A DNA stretch of 64,000 bases from E44-bin88 sp034419075 (GCA_034419075.1 DAOULR010000004.1:1-64000); one strand, 5' to 3'. Positions 35,698-44,394 are shown, numbered from the stretch's first letter. The notes: a model not told the origin generated them from the sequence alone. A program made the numbers and translations.

Positions 35698-36183
35698 CTA
35701 ACCTCTTTTTCTCATTATCTCACCAGCGTGTTGTACGGCTTTGATAATCGCCGGGTAGCAACCGCACCGGCATATATTACCGGAAAGGCCTTCCTTAATC
35801 TTTTCTTCAGTCGGATTGGGATTTTTCATCAGCAAAGCCTTCGTAGCCATCACAAAACCCGGCGTACAATAGCCGCATTGTAATGCTGTACCGTAGCCGG
35901 GTTCGCTTTGTTTGGCAAAGGCGGTTATAACAGGATCATCTTTTTCCAGACCTTCGATGGTGAGAATCTCGTGTCCGTCAGCTTCAACAGCTAGGGTCAT
36001 ACAAGATAATATAGCTTTTCCATCCATAATCACGGTGCAAGCACCACAGGCACCTTCATCACATACAAGCTTTAATCCGGTAAATCCTAACTTCTCTCTA
36101 AGTACCTGCCCTAAAGTATCGGAGGGGAGTATATCAATACCGACCTTGAATTCGTGCCACGTATTGTTTACCTTAATACGCAT
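35698..36183 (-). CDS. Molybdenum hydroxylase [2Fe-2S] subunit
   Basis: 161 residues. Plant-type ferredoxin ligands are in CDEGACGACTVIMDG with a further Cys at ILSC; the second cluster is in QCGYCTPGFVMATKALLMKN and GNICRCGCYPAIIKAV. This is the complete small subunit of the xanthine dehydrogenase family. First gene of the three-subunit operon. Confidence 0.95.
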   Translation of the reverse strand: MRIKVNNTWHEFKVGIDILPSDTLGQVLREKLGFTGLKLVCDEGACGACTVIMDGKAILSCMTLAVEADGHEILTIEGLEKDDPVITAFAKQSEPGYGTALQCGYCTPGFVMATKALLMKNPNPTEEKIKEGLSGNICRCGCYPAIIKAVQHAGEIMRKRG

Positions 36184-36241
36184 TTCTCACTACTTGACTC
36201 CTTTTACTACTTAATAATCGGTGTAATTTTGTTTCGGAAGT

Positions 36242-37558
36242 TTACCGGCATTCCCTCATATCAACATAACCGCTGGAGCCGTAACAACCGCACCCGTTTC
36301 CAATAGGTCCCCAGCCATTATTCGGGGGAAGGGAGTATTTCAGCCATAGGTCATACCATGCTTTATCCATCTTGACAAAGTAATCTAACGGAATCGGAGG
36401 ATGTCCCCCTAAAGCCGAGCTTGGCTCGATGCACCAGGTATCCGGATGGGGTATTACTCCATGTGAGAACATGAACTCTAATCCCTCGGAAGTCGATTTA
36501 ACAGCTTCATCCACGTCTTTAAAACCCCAGGGTTGTGCCATCTCCACGCCAGCGACATAATTCGGACTCACATTGCCCACCCCAAAGATGTCGACTGCCT
36601 TAATCGTACGTTTAATCCATTCTTCTCGCCCTATCATCTTTTCTTTGCCCGGGCACAATATCTTAAAAAGCTTTTCATCCCAGACTTCATAGTTGGGATT
36701 ATATACAGTCGTTCCTGCCTCGTAGAGTTGCCAGAGTTCGTCTTCCTCCATTGCTCCCACAATAAGTACAATTGGAATCCGGTTACCTATTTTACGCCTA
36801 ATTGCCTTAACATATTGCGAGTAAAAGTCAACCGGCTTTAGACCTTTTATCTTAGTTTTTATCGTCCCCGCAGTCATTAGAATACCGACCATCCGGTTCT
36901 CTAGGCTCTCCTTATTATCGATAAACATATCGCGATACATAGCCTCGGCTACCGTGGCCACCTTTTCGGGATCCCTGATAGCCTCATATGTGGAGTGCTT
37001 AATATCTACCGCCGCTACATTATTCTTACGGCCTTTTAAATCACTCAAGTTAGTATTTATATCGCAAAACTTGCACCGCTCTTCAGCATTAAATTGGCAA
37101 ACCCGGTATATGGTAACGAAGGCATGCCGTCCGAACATCAAGTTTATTGTCTGACCGTAAGAAGTACCGTCATCGAAAGTATAAGAGTAATAATGAGGCT
37201 TTTCAGGATATTTGACCTCAGCAATTATTTCATTATTTTCCAAAAGTATCGGTTTCCCGTCGACAACATCCACAAGATAGGGCGTATTTACAGCATTCTC
37301 AACGCGCACCGAAGTGCGTCTCAAGTCATGGGGACCGCCGTAGAAGAACACGTCATCCGGGGTGCGGTAAGCCTCATTATGCTTCATTTCATCACGAGAT
37401 ATCACATCATATGAAAATAAAAAGTAGGATCTGGGTCGACAATTTTTTGCTGCGTCTAGGGCTTTCTCGGAGAAACGCATGCCGAGCCTAAGCAGATCTT
37501 CCTTTAAGATTACTTCTTTCGGGACATCCTCATACTTATCGAAAAAACTTTCAATCAT
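36242..37558 (-). CDS. Radical SAM protein with CX7CX2C motif
   Basis: 438 residues. Cys154, Cys162 and Cys165 (CQFNAEERCKFCDINTN) form a CX7CX2C cluster site rather than the canonical CX3CX2C. The SAM barrel follows (VGILMTAGTIKTKIKG; IPIVLIVGAMEEDELWQLYE). About 150 residues precede the cluster motif, and the C-terminus is Cys-rich (GNGCGCYGSSGYVDMRECR), perhaps for an auxiliary cluster. It lies upstream of the hydroxylase genes on the same strand (58 bp gap) and may be cotranscribed. Reaction unknown; maturation or methylation-linked chemistry for the neighbouring corrinoid or molybdenum enzymes is a guess. Confidence 0.8.
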   Translation of the reverse strand: MIESFFDKYEDVPKEVILKEDLLRLGMRFSEKALDAAKNCRPRSYFLFSYDVISRDEMKHNEAYRTPDDVFFYGGPHDLRRTSVRVENAVNTPYLVDVVDGKPILLENNEIIAEVKYPEKPHYYSYTFDDGTSYGQTINLMFGRHAFVTIYRVCQFNAEERCKFCDINTNLSDLKGRKNNVAAVDIKHSTYEAIRDPEKVATVAEAMYRDMFIDNKESLENRMVGILMTAGTIKTKIKGLKPVDFYSQYVKAIRRKIGNRIPIVLIVGAMEEDELWQLYEAGTTVYNPNYEVWDEKLFKILCPGKEKMIGREEWIKRTIKAVDIFGVGNVSPNYVAGVEMAQPWGFKDVDEAVKSTSEGLEFMFSHGVIPHPDTWCIEPSSALGGHPPIPLDYFVKMDKAWYDLWLKYSLPPNNGWGPIGNGCGCYGSSGYVDMRECR

Positions 37559-37629
37559 TATTAATCCTTTATACCTTTATACTCTGTACCGCACCCCACT
37601 TATGTCTTAATATAAAACAGATAATCTCT

Positions 37630-38133
37630 TTATCTCCTATCTTTTTTATTATTCTGCCTGGTTTGTTCTAGGTTAGCTAAAAGTGATATTAAATCTAGTG
37701 AATCTGTCCAAAAACTTTTTATAACATCCATGCTCATAAAAGTCTCGGTTCTTAAGATACTCAAATCAGGGCTGATATTTTTCCGAATAAAGTTAGCGAG
37801 ATCCTCAGGACTGGATAGCAGGGCAATAAGCATAATGTCGAATTGTCCACTAGCTAAGGTCAGAAAGCAAACACGCTCGTTCTGTGATAGCTTATTGGCA
37901 ACGTCATCAAGATGACTAAGTTGAACCTGCAACCCCATTATAGCGACGTAATTAAACCCAACTTTAAGTGGATTAGGTATGACACTACTCTTTATTATTC
38001 CTTCACTAATCAGATTTTTTATTCTCCTTCGTACTGTTGCCTCTCCGATTCCGAGTTTTTTACTAAGGCCAAGATTTGTTACTCTGCCGTTTTCTTGAAG
38101 GGATTCTATTATCTGTAAATCAATTTTATCCAT
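37630..38133 (-). CDS. Lrp/AsnC-family regulator, paralogue 2
   Basis: 167 residues, highly similar along its whole length to the gene at 27017 (same start MDKIDLQII and the same SFWTDSLDL segment near the end). The helix-turn-helix includes NLGLSKKLGIGEATVRRRIK; the RAM domain follows. It precedes the radical SAM gene on the same strand and is divergent from the corrinoid/MttB operon, either of which it may control. The tail is basic (QTRQNNKKDRR), unlike paralogue 1. Confidence 0.92.
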   Translation of the reverse strand: MDKIDLQIIESLQENGRVTNLGLSKKLGIGEATVRRRIKNLISEGIIKSSVIPNPLKVGFNYVAIMGLQVQLSHLDDVANKLSQNERVCFLTLASGQFDIMLIALLSSPEDLANFIRKNISPDLSILRTETFMSMDVIKSFWTDSLDLISLLANLEQTRQNNKKDRR

Positions 38134-38226
38134 AACTCCACCTATTCCGATAAGTTATTGGATTATTAGCCATTCTTTAATTCAATGAAGTCTGATTTTA
38201 ATTATTACTATAATCTAATTTTAGTT

Positions 38227-38255
38227 ACTCTACCACAAGATATTATAATTGTCAA
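38227..38255 (-). promoter_or_regulatory. Promoter of the second lrp gene
   Basis: On the minus strand TTGACA (38255-38250) and TAGAGT (38232-38227) are 17 bases apart, about 95 bp before the ATG. A TTCGCCAT motif (38272-38279) lies just upstream. Confidence 0.65.
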
Positions 38256-38296
38256 ACACTATATAACATTTTTCGCCATATTTTTTAAGTAATTAA

Positions 38297-38325
38297 TTGA
38301 CAAGAGACGAATAGTATACTATAAT
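38297..38325 (+). promoter_or_regulatory. Perfect consensus sigma-70 promoter toward the corrinoid operon
   Basis: TTGACA (38297-38302), 17 bases, TATAAT (38320-38325): both hexamers and the spacer are ideal. TTCGCCAT motifs flank it (38272-38279 and 38344-38351), the second where a repressor would block transcription. It reads through the 38388-38615 remnant into the corrinoid protein gene. Confidence 0.85.
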
Positions 38326-38387
38326 GACGGAAACATTAGCAAATTCGCCATTCTATGTGAATATACCGTTAAGCGTAGAGTACGGTT

Positions 38388-38615
38388 GTGAAGGTTAGTG
38401 ATGCCCGAATAGTACTTGGAGTAGTGGCTCCCATTCCTCTAAGGGCTAGAGAGTCTGAAGATTTTCTGAAGGGGAAAGAGCCCACTGAGAAAGTGGCTGA
38501 GCAAGCATCGTTGATTGCACTTAAAGCAGCGAACCCGCTAGCTAAGAACAAATATAAAGTTCAAATAACCAAAGCCTTAGTAAAGAGGGTAGTCCTAGCT
38601 GCAATGCAAGGTTAA
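38388..38615 (+). pseudogene. FAD-subunit (CoxM/XdhB) C-terminal remnant
   Basis: Up to 75 codons from GTG 38388 encode the C-terminal domain of a CO-dehydrogenase-type flavoprotein (VLGVVAPIPLRARESEDFLK; NKYKVQITKALVKRVVLAAM). It is clearly related to, but not a copy of, the end of the FAD subunit at 30965-33334. The FAD-binding part is missing, so this is the 3' scar of another hydroxylase operon in the opposite orientation, left upstream of the corrinoid gene. It might still be translated as a fragment. Confidence 0.8.
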
Positions 38616-38663
38616 ACCATAGATGTCTATAATGGATAAAAAATAGAAGAAAGGAGATTTGGA

Positions 38664-39311
38664 ATGGATGTTAGTATCCTTGAAGACCTGAAGAAATCGG
38701 TCACGGAATATGATGTCGAAAAGGCGGTTGCTCTCGCTAGACAGGCGACTGTTACGGGAATAGACCCTCTTAAAGCTGCAGAGGTGTTAATAGAAGGTGT
38801 TACAGAGGTCGGCGACTCTTTCGGCCGGGGAGAGCTCTTTATCCCTGATTTGGTCGGGGCGGGTGAGGTTATGCAAAGTACCATGCCAATACTCGAAGAG
38901 GAAATTAAGAAACGAGGAAAAGAGCGCCCAACTCTTGGTAATGTCGTAATAGGGACGGTTTTTGGAGATATACATACCATCGGGAAGGATATGGTAGCAA
39001 CATTTCTCACTGCAACGGGCTTTCGAGTGTACGATATCGGTACTAATGTCACCGCCGAGCAATTTGTTGATGCAATTAAGAAATATAAAGCTGACATTTT
39101 AGCAATGTCAGCTCTTTTAACAACGACCACCTATGAACAAGGGAAGGTTATTGAGGTGCTGAAGGCACAAGGTATAAGGGAGAAAGTTAAGATCATGGTT
39201 GGTGGTGGTGCTGTGACAGAGGACTTAGCAGTAAGTATTGGCGCAGATGGATACGAATCTACAGCCCCTAGAGCTGCGGTGCTAGCCAAGAAACTTATCG
39301 GTAAAGAATGA
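38664..39311 (+). CDS. Corrinoid (B12-binding) methyl-carrier protein, MtbC/MttC-like
   Basis: 215 residues. A helical cap domain (residues 1-90) precedes the B12-binding domain with the cobalt-ligating motif D102-x-H104-xx-G107 in GTVFGDIHTIGKDMVATFL. It accepts a methyl group from the MttB-family enzyme encoded next and hands it to a second methyltransferase that is not in this window. GAAAGGAG precedes ATG 38664; the ATGA overlap with the next gene couples translation. Confidence 0.93.
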   Translation: MDVSILEDLKKSVTEYDVEKAVALARQATVTGIDPLKAAEVLIEGVTEVGDSFGRGELFIPDLVGAGEVMQSTMPILEEEIKKRGKERPTLGNVVIGTVFGDIHTIGKDMVATFLTATGFRVYDIGTNVTAEQFVDAIKKYKADILAMSALLTTTTYEQGKVIEVLKAQGIREKVKIMVGGGAVTEDLAVSIGADGYESTAPRAAVLAKKLIGKE

Positions 39312-40780
39312 GGTGGAAAATGTTAAAAGGCTTTACACGGAATTTCAAACCTTTAAAGATTTTGACCGATGAACAAGTTGAGACAATCCACAGAGGTACC
39401 ATGGCGGTACTTGAACAGACAGGAATAAAATACGAGGATGAAAGGGCTCTAAAGCTTCTTGCTGCCAATGGTTGCAAAGTAGATTTCGAAGAGAAACGAG
39501 TAAGGATTCCAACCTGGCTGGTAGAGGATTGTTTGCGCAAGTGTCCCAGCAGCTTTGAAGTCAAAGCGAGGGATCCAAAGAACAACTTAAGAATAGGTGG
39601 AAATACTCTATATCTCATTAACTCCGTGGGAATGAGAATTGTCGATCCGGATACCTGGGAGTCTCGACCAGCAACGATATTGGAACAGCACGAAGGTGTA
39701 AAAGTCCTGGACGCATTGGATACAAATCATATGATGGGTCCTTATACCCCATATATGGATATTGATGGAGTTCCCCCTGTTATGACACAGTTAGAGACTG
39801 ACGCAAGTCGAATAAAGAATTCATCCAAGGCTTCAATGACGGCTTATTCAGATGAATCTGAGATATTCTCCATAATGATGGCAAGAGCCATTGGGGTAGA
39901 CTTCATGGGCGTTATGCTTGCTTCAGCGCCGCTAACTTATTATTCTGCAGCAATCGGGGCTGCATATAGATTTCTCGAGGCAGGTTGTCCAATTCTTGTA
40001 CAAAGTGGCAGTGTATATGGCGGTAGTGCCCCTGCTACGATTGCGGGATCGACGATAACCAATAATGCCGAGATAATAGCAGGCATAGTGCTACTACAGT
40101 CCATCAAGCCGGGGACACCGGTACTACCCTCAGACTTTACCTTCCCTATGGACATGAAGAGAGGTCAACCTGCTTTTTGTTCATTAGGCTCCTCCCTGCA
40201 TCAAGTGGCATTTGCCCAAATCTGGCGAAGCTATGGGCTTCCGGTTGAGTTAGGTGCACCAGGTTATCCAAGTTCAAAGAAGATAGATTTTCAGGGCGGT
40301 TATGAGAAATCTCTATCTGTTCTGACTGCTGCCCTAGCCGGTGCTAACCTAATAGAATTCCATGGCTGCGTAAGTAGCGAACTTACGTGGAGTCCTATCC
40401 AAGCAGTATTGGACGATGACATTGCTGAGTGGGTGGGCCGTTTCATAGAGGGTATGAAAGTCGACCATGAGACTCTGGCTTTAGATCTAATAGAGGAGGT
40501 TGGTCCTATTCCAGGCAATTACCTCAATAAGGCACATACGAGAAAGTGGTGGAGGGATGAAAACTTCGTGCCCAAAGCTGCTGATTATGAATCGTATTCC
40601 GAGTGGCTTAAGAAAGGGAAAAAGGACGCTATCGCCCTTGCCAAAGACAGAGTAAACGAAATATTATCTACACACCAACCAAAAGCGTTGTTACCAGGCC
40701 AAGAGGAAGAGATTGACCGGATATTGGGAGAGGCCAGGAAATATTACAGTGAAAAGGGCAAGATGTCATCCGGGGAATGA
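39308..40780 (+). CDS. MttB-family methyltransferase (non-pyrrolysine)
   Basis: 490 residues, the trimethylamine/glycine betaine methyltransferase family. There is no in-frame TAG, so it belongs to the large non-pyrrolysine branch, whose known members (for example MtgB) demethylate quaternary amines such as glycine betaine. The barrel contains GGSAPATIAGSTITNNAEII, followed by a conserved LELGAPG-like segment (PVELGAPGYPSSKKIDFQGG). Substrate unknown. No corrinoid-reactivating protein (RamA) is next to it. With the corrinoid protein it forms a two-gene operon. Confidence 0.9.
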   Translation: MRWKMLKGFTRNFKPLKILTDEQVETIHRGTMAVLEQTGIKYEDERALKLLAANGCKVDFEEKRVRIPTWLVEDCLRKCPSSFEVKARDPKNNLRIGGNTLYLINSVGMRIVDPDTWESRPATILEQHEGVKVLDALDTNHMMGPYTPYMDIDGVPPVMTQLETDASRIKNSSKASMTAYSDESEIFSIMMARAIGVDFMGVMLASAPLTYYSAAIGAAYRFLEAGCPILVQSGSVYGGSAPATIAGSTITNNAEIIAGIVLLQSIKPGTPVLPSDFTFPMDMKRGQPAFCSLGSSLHQVAFAQIWRSYGLPVELGAPGYPSSKKIDFQGGYEKSLSVLTAALAGANLIEFHGCVSSELTWSPIQAVLDDDIAEWVGRFIEGMKVDHETLALDLIEEVGPIPGNYLNKAHTRKWWRDENFVPKAADYESYSEWLKKGKKDAIALAKDRVNEILSTHQPKALLPGQEEEIDRILGEARKYYSEKGKMSSGE

Positions 40781-40790
40781 AGGAAAACGC

Positions 40791-40907
40791 GGCACGCGGC
40801 TCACCTGGGTGGCTCATAACCTAGAACGCAGCGCTGACAGGGTGACTAATATCTGCGAGCAAGTGGTCTACATGGTGACGGGCAAGATGGAGGAGATAGG
40901 GGCCTAG
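40791..40907 (+). pseudogene. phoU 3' end remnant, copy 2
   Basis: The codons encode WVAHNLERSADRVTNICEQV followed by VYMVTGKMEEIGA and a stop, the C-terminus of PhoU, directly after the MttB-family gene and without a start or gene body. It differs from copy 1 (21045-21173) mostly at third codon positions, so the two came from already diverged phoU genes rather than a recent duplication. The stretch 40908-41061 shows nothing recognisable. Confidence 0.8.
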
Positions 40908-41061
40908 AACAGCACTGGGAGGAGATCTTACCTAGCTCGTTTGATGACTGTGGCAACAGTGTAAATTGTATGAGGACACTTTTGCTTGTATTGTTACCTC
41001 TATGTCATAAAAGAGGCTTTTGTGTGGTCGGGAGTAAAAAGATAAACGAGGTTCATTCACC

Positions 41062-41439
41062 TTAACCTCGTTCAAGCGGTGCCTTGTAGAATCTCAGGCT
41101 GTCGTCAAAGGTTACCGAGCGGGTATATCTCTGAACCATATCTAAGGATTCCCAGCGGCCTAATTCCTTGATTGTCATGGTGTCTACGCTGGCCTTTCTC
41201 AACAGGCAGGCAAAAGTCCGGCGGAAGGTATGTGGGTTACAGGGAAGACCAGTGCGTTGCCTCAGGCGCCGCAGCATTGATGATATACCCCAGATATTCA
41301 AGCCCCATATTTTGCCCTCAGGCCTGTATTCGCTTAACCATGCCCGAAGATAATTCTTGGTCATGGGGCCGAAGGGAGCCAGGGCTTCCTTATTGCCTTT
41401 GCCGATAACGCGGACCGTGCGAAAGGGGAGGACTATGGC
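41062..41439 (-). pseudogene. Truncated tyrosine recombinase (integrase) remnant
   Basis: About 125 codons of the catalytic domain remain: VRVIGKGNKEALAPFGP, then NPHTFRRTFACLLRKASVD with the catalytic His/Arg (HxxR), and LGRWESLDMVQRYTRSV with the nucleophile Tyr. The frame continues upstream of the first ATG to about 41439, where a stop closes it; the N-terminal half with the first catalytic Arg is missing. It lies about 100 bp from the 3' end of the tRNA-Met gene, the usual place for the integrase of a tRNA-inserted element. Confidence 0.85.
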
Positions 41440-41466
41440 AAAACCGTCGAAAAATCAAGCAAAAAA

Positions 41467-41487
41467 GTTAAGCAATTTTGTTAAGCA
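41467..41487 (+). repeat. Two GTTAAGCA octamers beside the integrase remnant
   Basis: GTTAAGCA occurs at 41467-41474 and 41480-41487, matching three inverted copies at 21453-21506. They lie between the recombinase remnant and tRNA-Met, where arm-type integrase sites would be expected. Confidence 0.5.
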
Positions 41488-41544
41488 AAATTCGGTGGGT
41501 AGGTCGGAAGCTGCGAAAAACGGCCAAATCAGGCACAAAAAAAC

Positions 41545-41616
<72 letters not shown>

Positions 41617-41650
41617 ACAGGCAGAATATAGCACGCTCGGCTTTCTGGTG

Positions 41651-42733
41651 TCAATTCCACCTTTTGATAATATGCACGGCGGTAGCTTTAAAGGTGGCGT
41701 AGATTTTCTGGTTAACGGCTAGGTCGAGGTCTTCCGCCGACCTTTTGGTGACGACGGCGAAGAGGGGAAAACCGCAGGCGACCTCGACCCTGACCAGCGC
41801 GCCGATGGGGAAGGTCTTGGCGATGCTGCCCTTGAAGGTATTACGGGCGCTGCTGGCGTCTTTATGGAGGGCGAGGGTAATGTCTTCTGGGCGGATAAGG
41901 ACGTGGACTTCGGCACCGATAGGATAGTCCGAGATTGCCTGGATGTGGGCGCCGTTGACATCAATAGTGACCAGCTCATCGTCTCTATTAACGATTACCC
42001 CGCTTAAGATATTATCGACGCCGACAAATTCGGCGACCTCCTTATCCCCTGGGGTGCTGAAGATATCACCGGGGCGGCCTATCTGGAGTAATTTGCCGTT
42101 CATCATGACGCCTATTCTGCCCGCCAGGCGCTGGCCCTGCGACATATTATGGGTGGCCATGACCACCGTGGTCTTGCCCTCGCTAATGATATGAGCCAGT
42201 ACTTCCTCTATCTTGTTTGTGGAGACGGGGTCGAGGTTGGCCGTAGGCTCGTCGAGGAAGAGCACCTCGGGGGAGATGGCCAGGGCGCGAGCGATGGCTA
42301 CCCGCTGGGTTTCGCCGCCCGACAGTGTGCGGGCGTTACGCTTGGCGTATTGAGCCATGCCCGCCAGCTCTAAGGCATGGTCTACACGCTGACGGAGGGC
42401 GGGCTCTTTTTGCTTTCGCCACTTCAGCCCGCAGGCGACATTGTCATAGACGCTCATATTAAAGACCACCGGTTTCTGCAGGACGAAGGCCATACGGCGG
42501 CGTGCCTGTAACCTGAGGCTCTTGTTGACGGTAACGTCAGCCCCGTCAAAGCGGATGCTGCCGGTAGCCGGCATTTCGAGCAGGTCGAGCAGGCGTAGCA
42601 GCGTCGTCTTGCCGGCGCCGGTGGGCCCGATGAGGGCAAAGACCTCACCCGCCTCGATATCGAGGCTGACGTCTTTAAGGACATCCTGCCCGCCGTATCT
42701 CTGCCCGATATTATTCGTTTCGATTAAAGCCAT
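41651..42733 (-). CDS. tupC: Tungstate/molybdate ABC transporter ATP-binding protein
   Basis: 360 residues. The ABC ATPase has Walker A GPTGAGKTT, signature LSGGETQRVAIARAL and Walker B VLFLDEPTANLDP. A C-terminal extension from about residue 240 has two TOBE-like segments (EVHVLIRPEDITLALH; LAVNQKIYATFKATAVHIIK), which in this family bind oxyanions and regulate transport. Last gene of tupA-tupB-tupC; one base separates it from tupB. Confidence 0.88.
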   Translation of the reverse strand: MALIETNNIGQRYGGQDVLKDVSLDIEAGEVFALIGPTGAGKTTLLRLLDLLEMPATGSIRFDGADVTVNKSLRLQARRRMAFVLQKPVVFNMSVYDNVACGLKWRKQKEPALRQRVDHALELAGMAQYAKRNARTLSGGETQRVAIARALAISPEVLFLDEPTANLDPVSTNKIEEVLAHIISEGKTTVVMATHNMSQGQRLAGRIGVMMNGKLLQIGRPGDIFSTPGDKEVAEFVGVDNILSGVIVNRDDELVTIDVNGAHIQAISDYPIGAEVHVLIRPEDITLALHKDASSARNTFKGSIAKTFPIGALVRVEVACGFPLFAVVTKRSAEDLDLAVNQKIYATFKATAVHIIKRWN

Positions 42734-42734
42734 T

Positions 42735-43421
42735 TTACCTCTGCTGAATCCGGTTGAGCACTATATTTATTATCAGGGCGATGACGATGAGGATTATGCC
42801 CAGCGCCAGCGCCAGTTCCAGGTCACCTTTGGAGGTTTCCAGCGATATGGCCGTGGTGATGGTACGCGTATAGCCACGTATGTTGCCGCCGACCATCAAC
42901 GATAGGCCGACCTCGGAGATGGCCCGCCCGAAGCCCATAATCAGCGCCGCCAGCACGGCGAAGCGGGCCTCCCGAATGGTGACCAGGGCCATCTGGAGAC
43001 GGCTGGCGCCGAGGGAGACGGCGGTGTCGGCGATGGACTTATCAACGCCGCTAAGGGCCGAGATGGTCAGCCCGAGCATGATGGGGGAGATGAGTATGAC
43101 TTGGCCGATGACCATGGCGGGGGGGCTGAACAAAATACCGAGCCCGCCCAATGGCCCAGCGCTGGAGAAGAGGACGAAGACGAAGAGCCCCACCGCTACC
43201 GTGGGCAGGCTGAACATGGTCTGGATAATATTTATCAGGGTGCGCTTGCCGCGGAATTTATTGAAGTGGATAACCGTGGCCAGCGGTAAACATATCAAAG
43301 CGGCGATGGTGGAGGAGGTCGCTGAAATCGCCAGCGACCTCCCCGCTATCGCCATGACCTCGGGGTCAAAGGATACTATCAGTCTTAGCGCGGTGACCAG
43401 ACCGTCCCATAGCTCGGTCAA
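42735..43421 (-). CDS. tupB: Tungstate/molybdate ABC transporter permease
   Basis: 228 residues with about five membrane helices. The permease signature is present around AALIMGFGRAISEVGLSLMV (EAA-like loop) with ISALSGVDKSIADTAVSLGA before it. Size and context fit TupB rather than the longer ModB/WtpB. Confidence 0.88.
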   Translation of the reverse strand: MTELWDGLVTALRLIVSFDPEVMAIAGRSLAISATSSTIAALICLPLATVIHFNKFRGKRTLINIIQTMFSLPTVAVGLFVFVLFSSAGPLGGLGILFSPPAMVIGQVILISPIMLGLTISALSGVDKSIADTAVSLGASRLQMALVTIREARFAVLAALIMGFGRAISEVGLSLMVGGNIRGYTRTITTAISLETSKGDLELALALGIILIVIALIINIVLNRIQQR

Positions 43422-43439
43422 TTTTTATCTCCGCTTGTT

Positions 43440-44312
43440 TTATGAAGTCGGCTCGTTGCCGGCGCAGGGGGTGAAGAGCTGCATGCCGTATTCCTCGACG
43501 CCGTATTCGCCGATAAGCTCCTGAATCTCAGGTGAGGTGAGGAAAGCCACCATGTTGTTGGCCATATCAATATTGGTGTTGGGGTCGCTTTCCGGGTTGA
43601 CGGCAATCACCGAATAGACATTGAGCAGTATCGAGCCCTGCTGCACGATGGGTACCAGGTTCAGGTCACTCTTGTAGGCGAGGAAAGTACCCATGTCGGT
43701 GAGGGTATAGCCCCCCATCTCGCTGGCCATGAGCAGGGTTGCCCCCATGCTTTTGCCCCCCTCCACATACCACTGCCCGGCGTTTCTTACCTCTTCGTAG
43801 TCATAACCGGCAGCGGCCCAGATTGCCTTCTCTTTGCCGTGCGTTCCCGAGTCGTCACCTCGGGAGATGAAGCTGGCGCTGGCCGACTGGAAGAGCGTGT
43901 CGAAGGCATCTTCGGGGCTCATGTCCATAATGCCGGCAGGGTCATCAGCGGGGCCGACGATGAGAAAGTAGTTATAGGCGAAGGGGACGCGCTCGACGCC
44001 GTAGCCATCGGCAACGAACTGAAGTTCACGGGCCTTGGAGTGGACGGTGATAACATCGACATCACCGCGCATGCCGTATTCCAGGGCGATACCGGTACCC
44101 GCCGATAGGATATCGACCTCCACGCCGTACTCATCCTCGAACAGGGGTTCTAGGTAGCCCCAGAGGCCGGTGTCATAGAGGCTGGTGGTGGTGGCTACTC
44201 TCAGCCTTTCCTGAGCCGCCAGCGCGCCCGTCCCACCACCGCAGCCGACAAAGCCGAGCAACAGGCTAGCGATTACCAGCGTGGATATTATAACGATGGT
44301 CAGTTTTTTCAA
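43440..44312 (-). CDS. tupA: Tungstate/molybdate-binding lipoprotein
   Basis: 290 residues from TTG 44312, with AAGGAG nine bases upstream. A lipoprotein signal ends at LGFVGC. The mature part begins with the TupA hallmark RLRVATTTSLYDTGLWGYLE, whose TTTS residues contact the oxyanion, and contains GDVDVITVHSKARE and SRGDDSGTHGKEKAIW. TupA-type proteins usually prefer tungstate. The operon is preceded by a Moco-type riboswitch, tying uptake to cofactor supply. Confidence 0.92.
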   Translation of the reverse strand: MKKLTIVIISTLVIASLLLGFVGCGGGTGALAAQERLRVATTTSLYDTGLWGYLEPLFEDEYGVEVDILSAGTGIALEYGMRGDVDVITVHSKARELQFVADGYGVERVPFAYNYFLIVGPADDPAGIMDMSPEDAFDTLFQSASASFISRGDDSGTHGKEKAIWAAAGYDYEEVRNAGQWYVEGGKSMGATLLMASEMGGYTLTDMGTFLAYKSDLNLVPIVQQGSILLNVYSVIAVNPESDPNTNIDMANNMVAFLTSPEIQELIGEYGVEEYGMQLFTPCAGNEPTS

Positions 44313-44346
44313 TGGATACTCCTTATAATTCGTTTAAGCCACGCGC

Positions 44347-44374
44347 AAATAAAAAGCACCTCGGAGGAGGTGCT
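44347..44374 (-). terminator. Intrinsic terminator of the riboswitch expression platform
   Basis: Minus strand: AGCACCTC pairs with GAGGTGCT around a 4-base loop, followed by TTTTTATTT. It lies between the riboswitch and the tupA start, so it can switch transcription of the operon. Confidence 0.85.
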
Positions 44375-44394
44375 CGACATGCTATAAACGTCAG

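Noticed and set aside
39308..40780. Possible pyrrolysine-containing trimethylamine methyltransferase.
   Set aside because: The frame has no in-frame TAG and no pyl genes are visible; it belongs to the non-pyrrolysine MttB branch.
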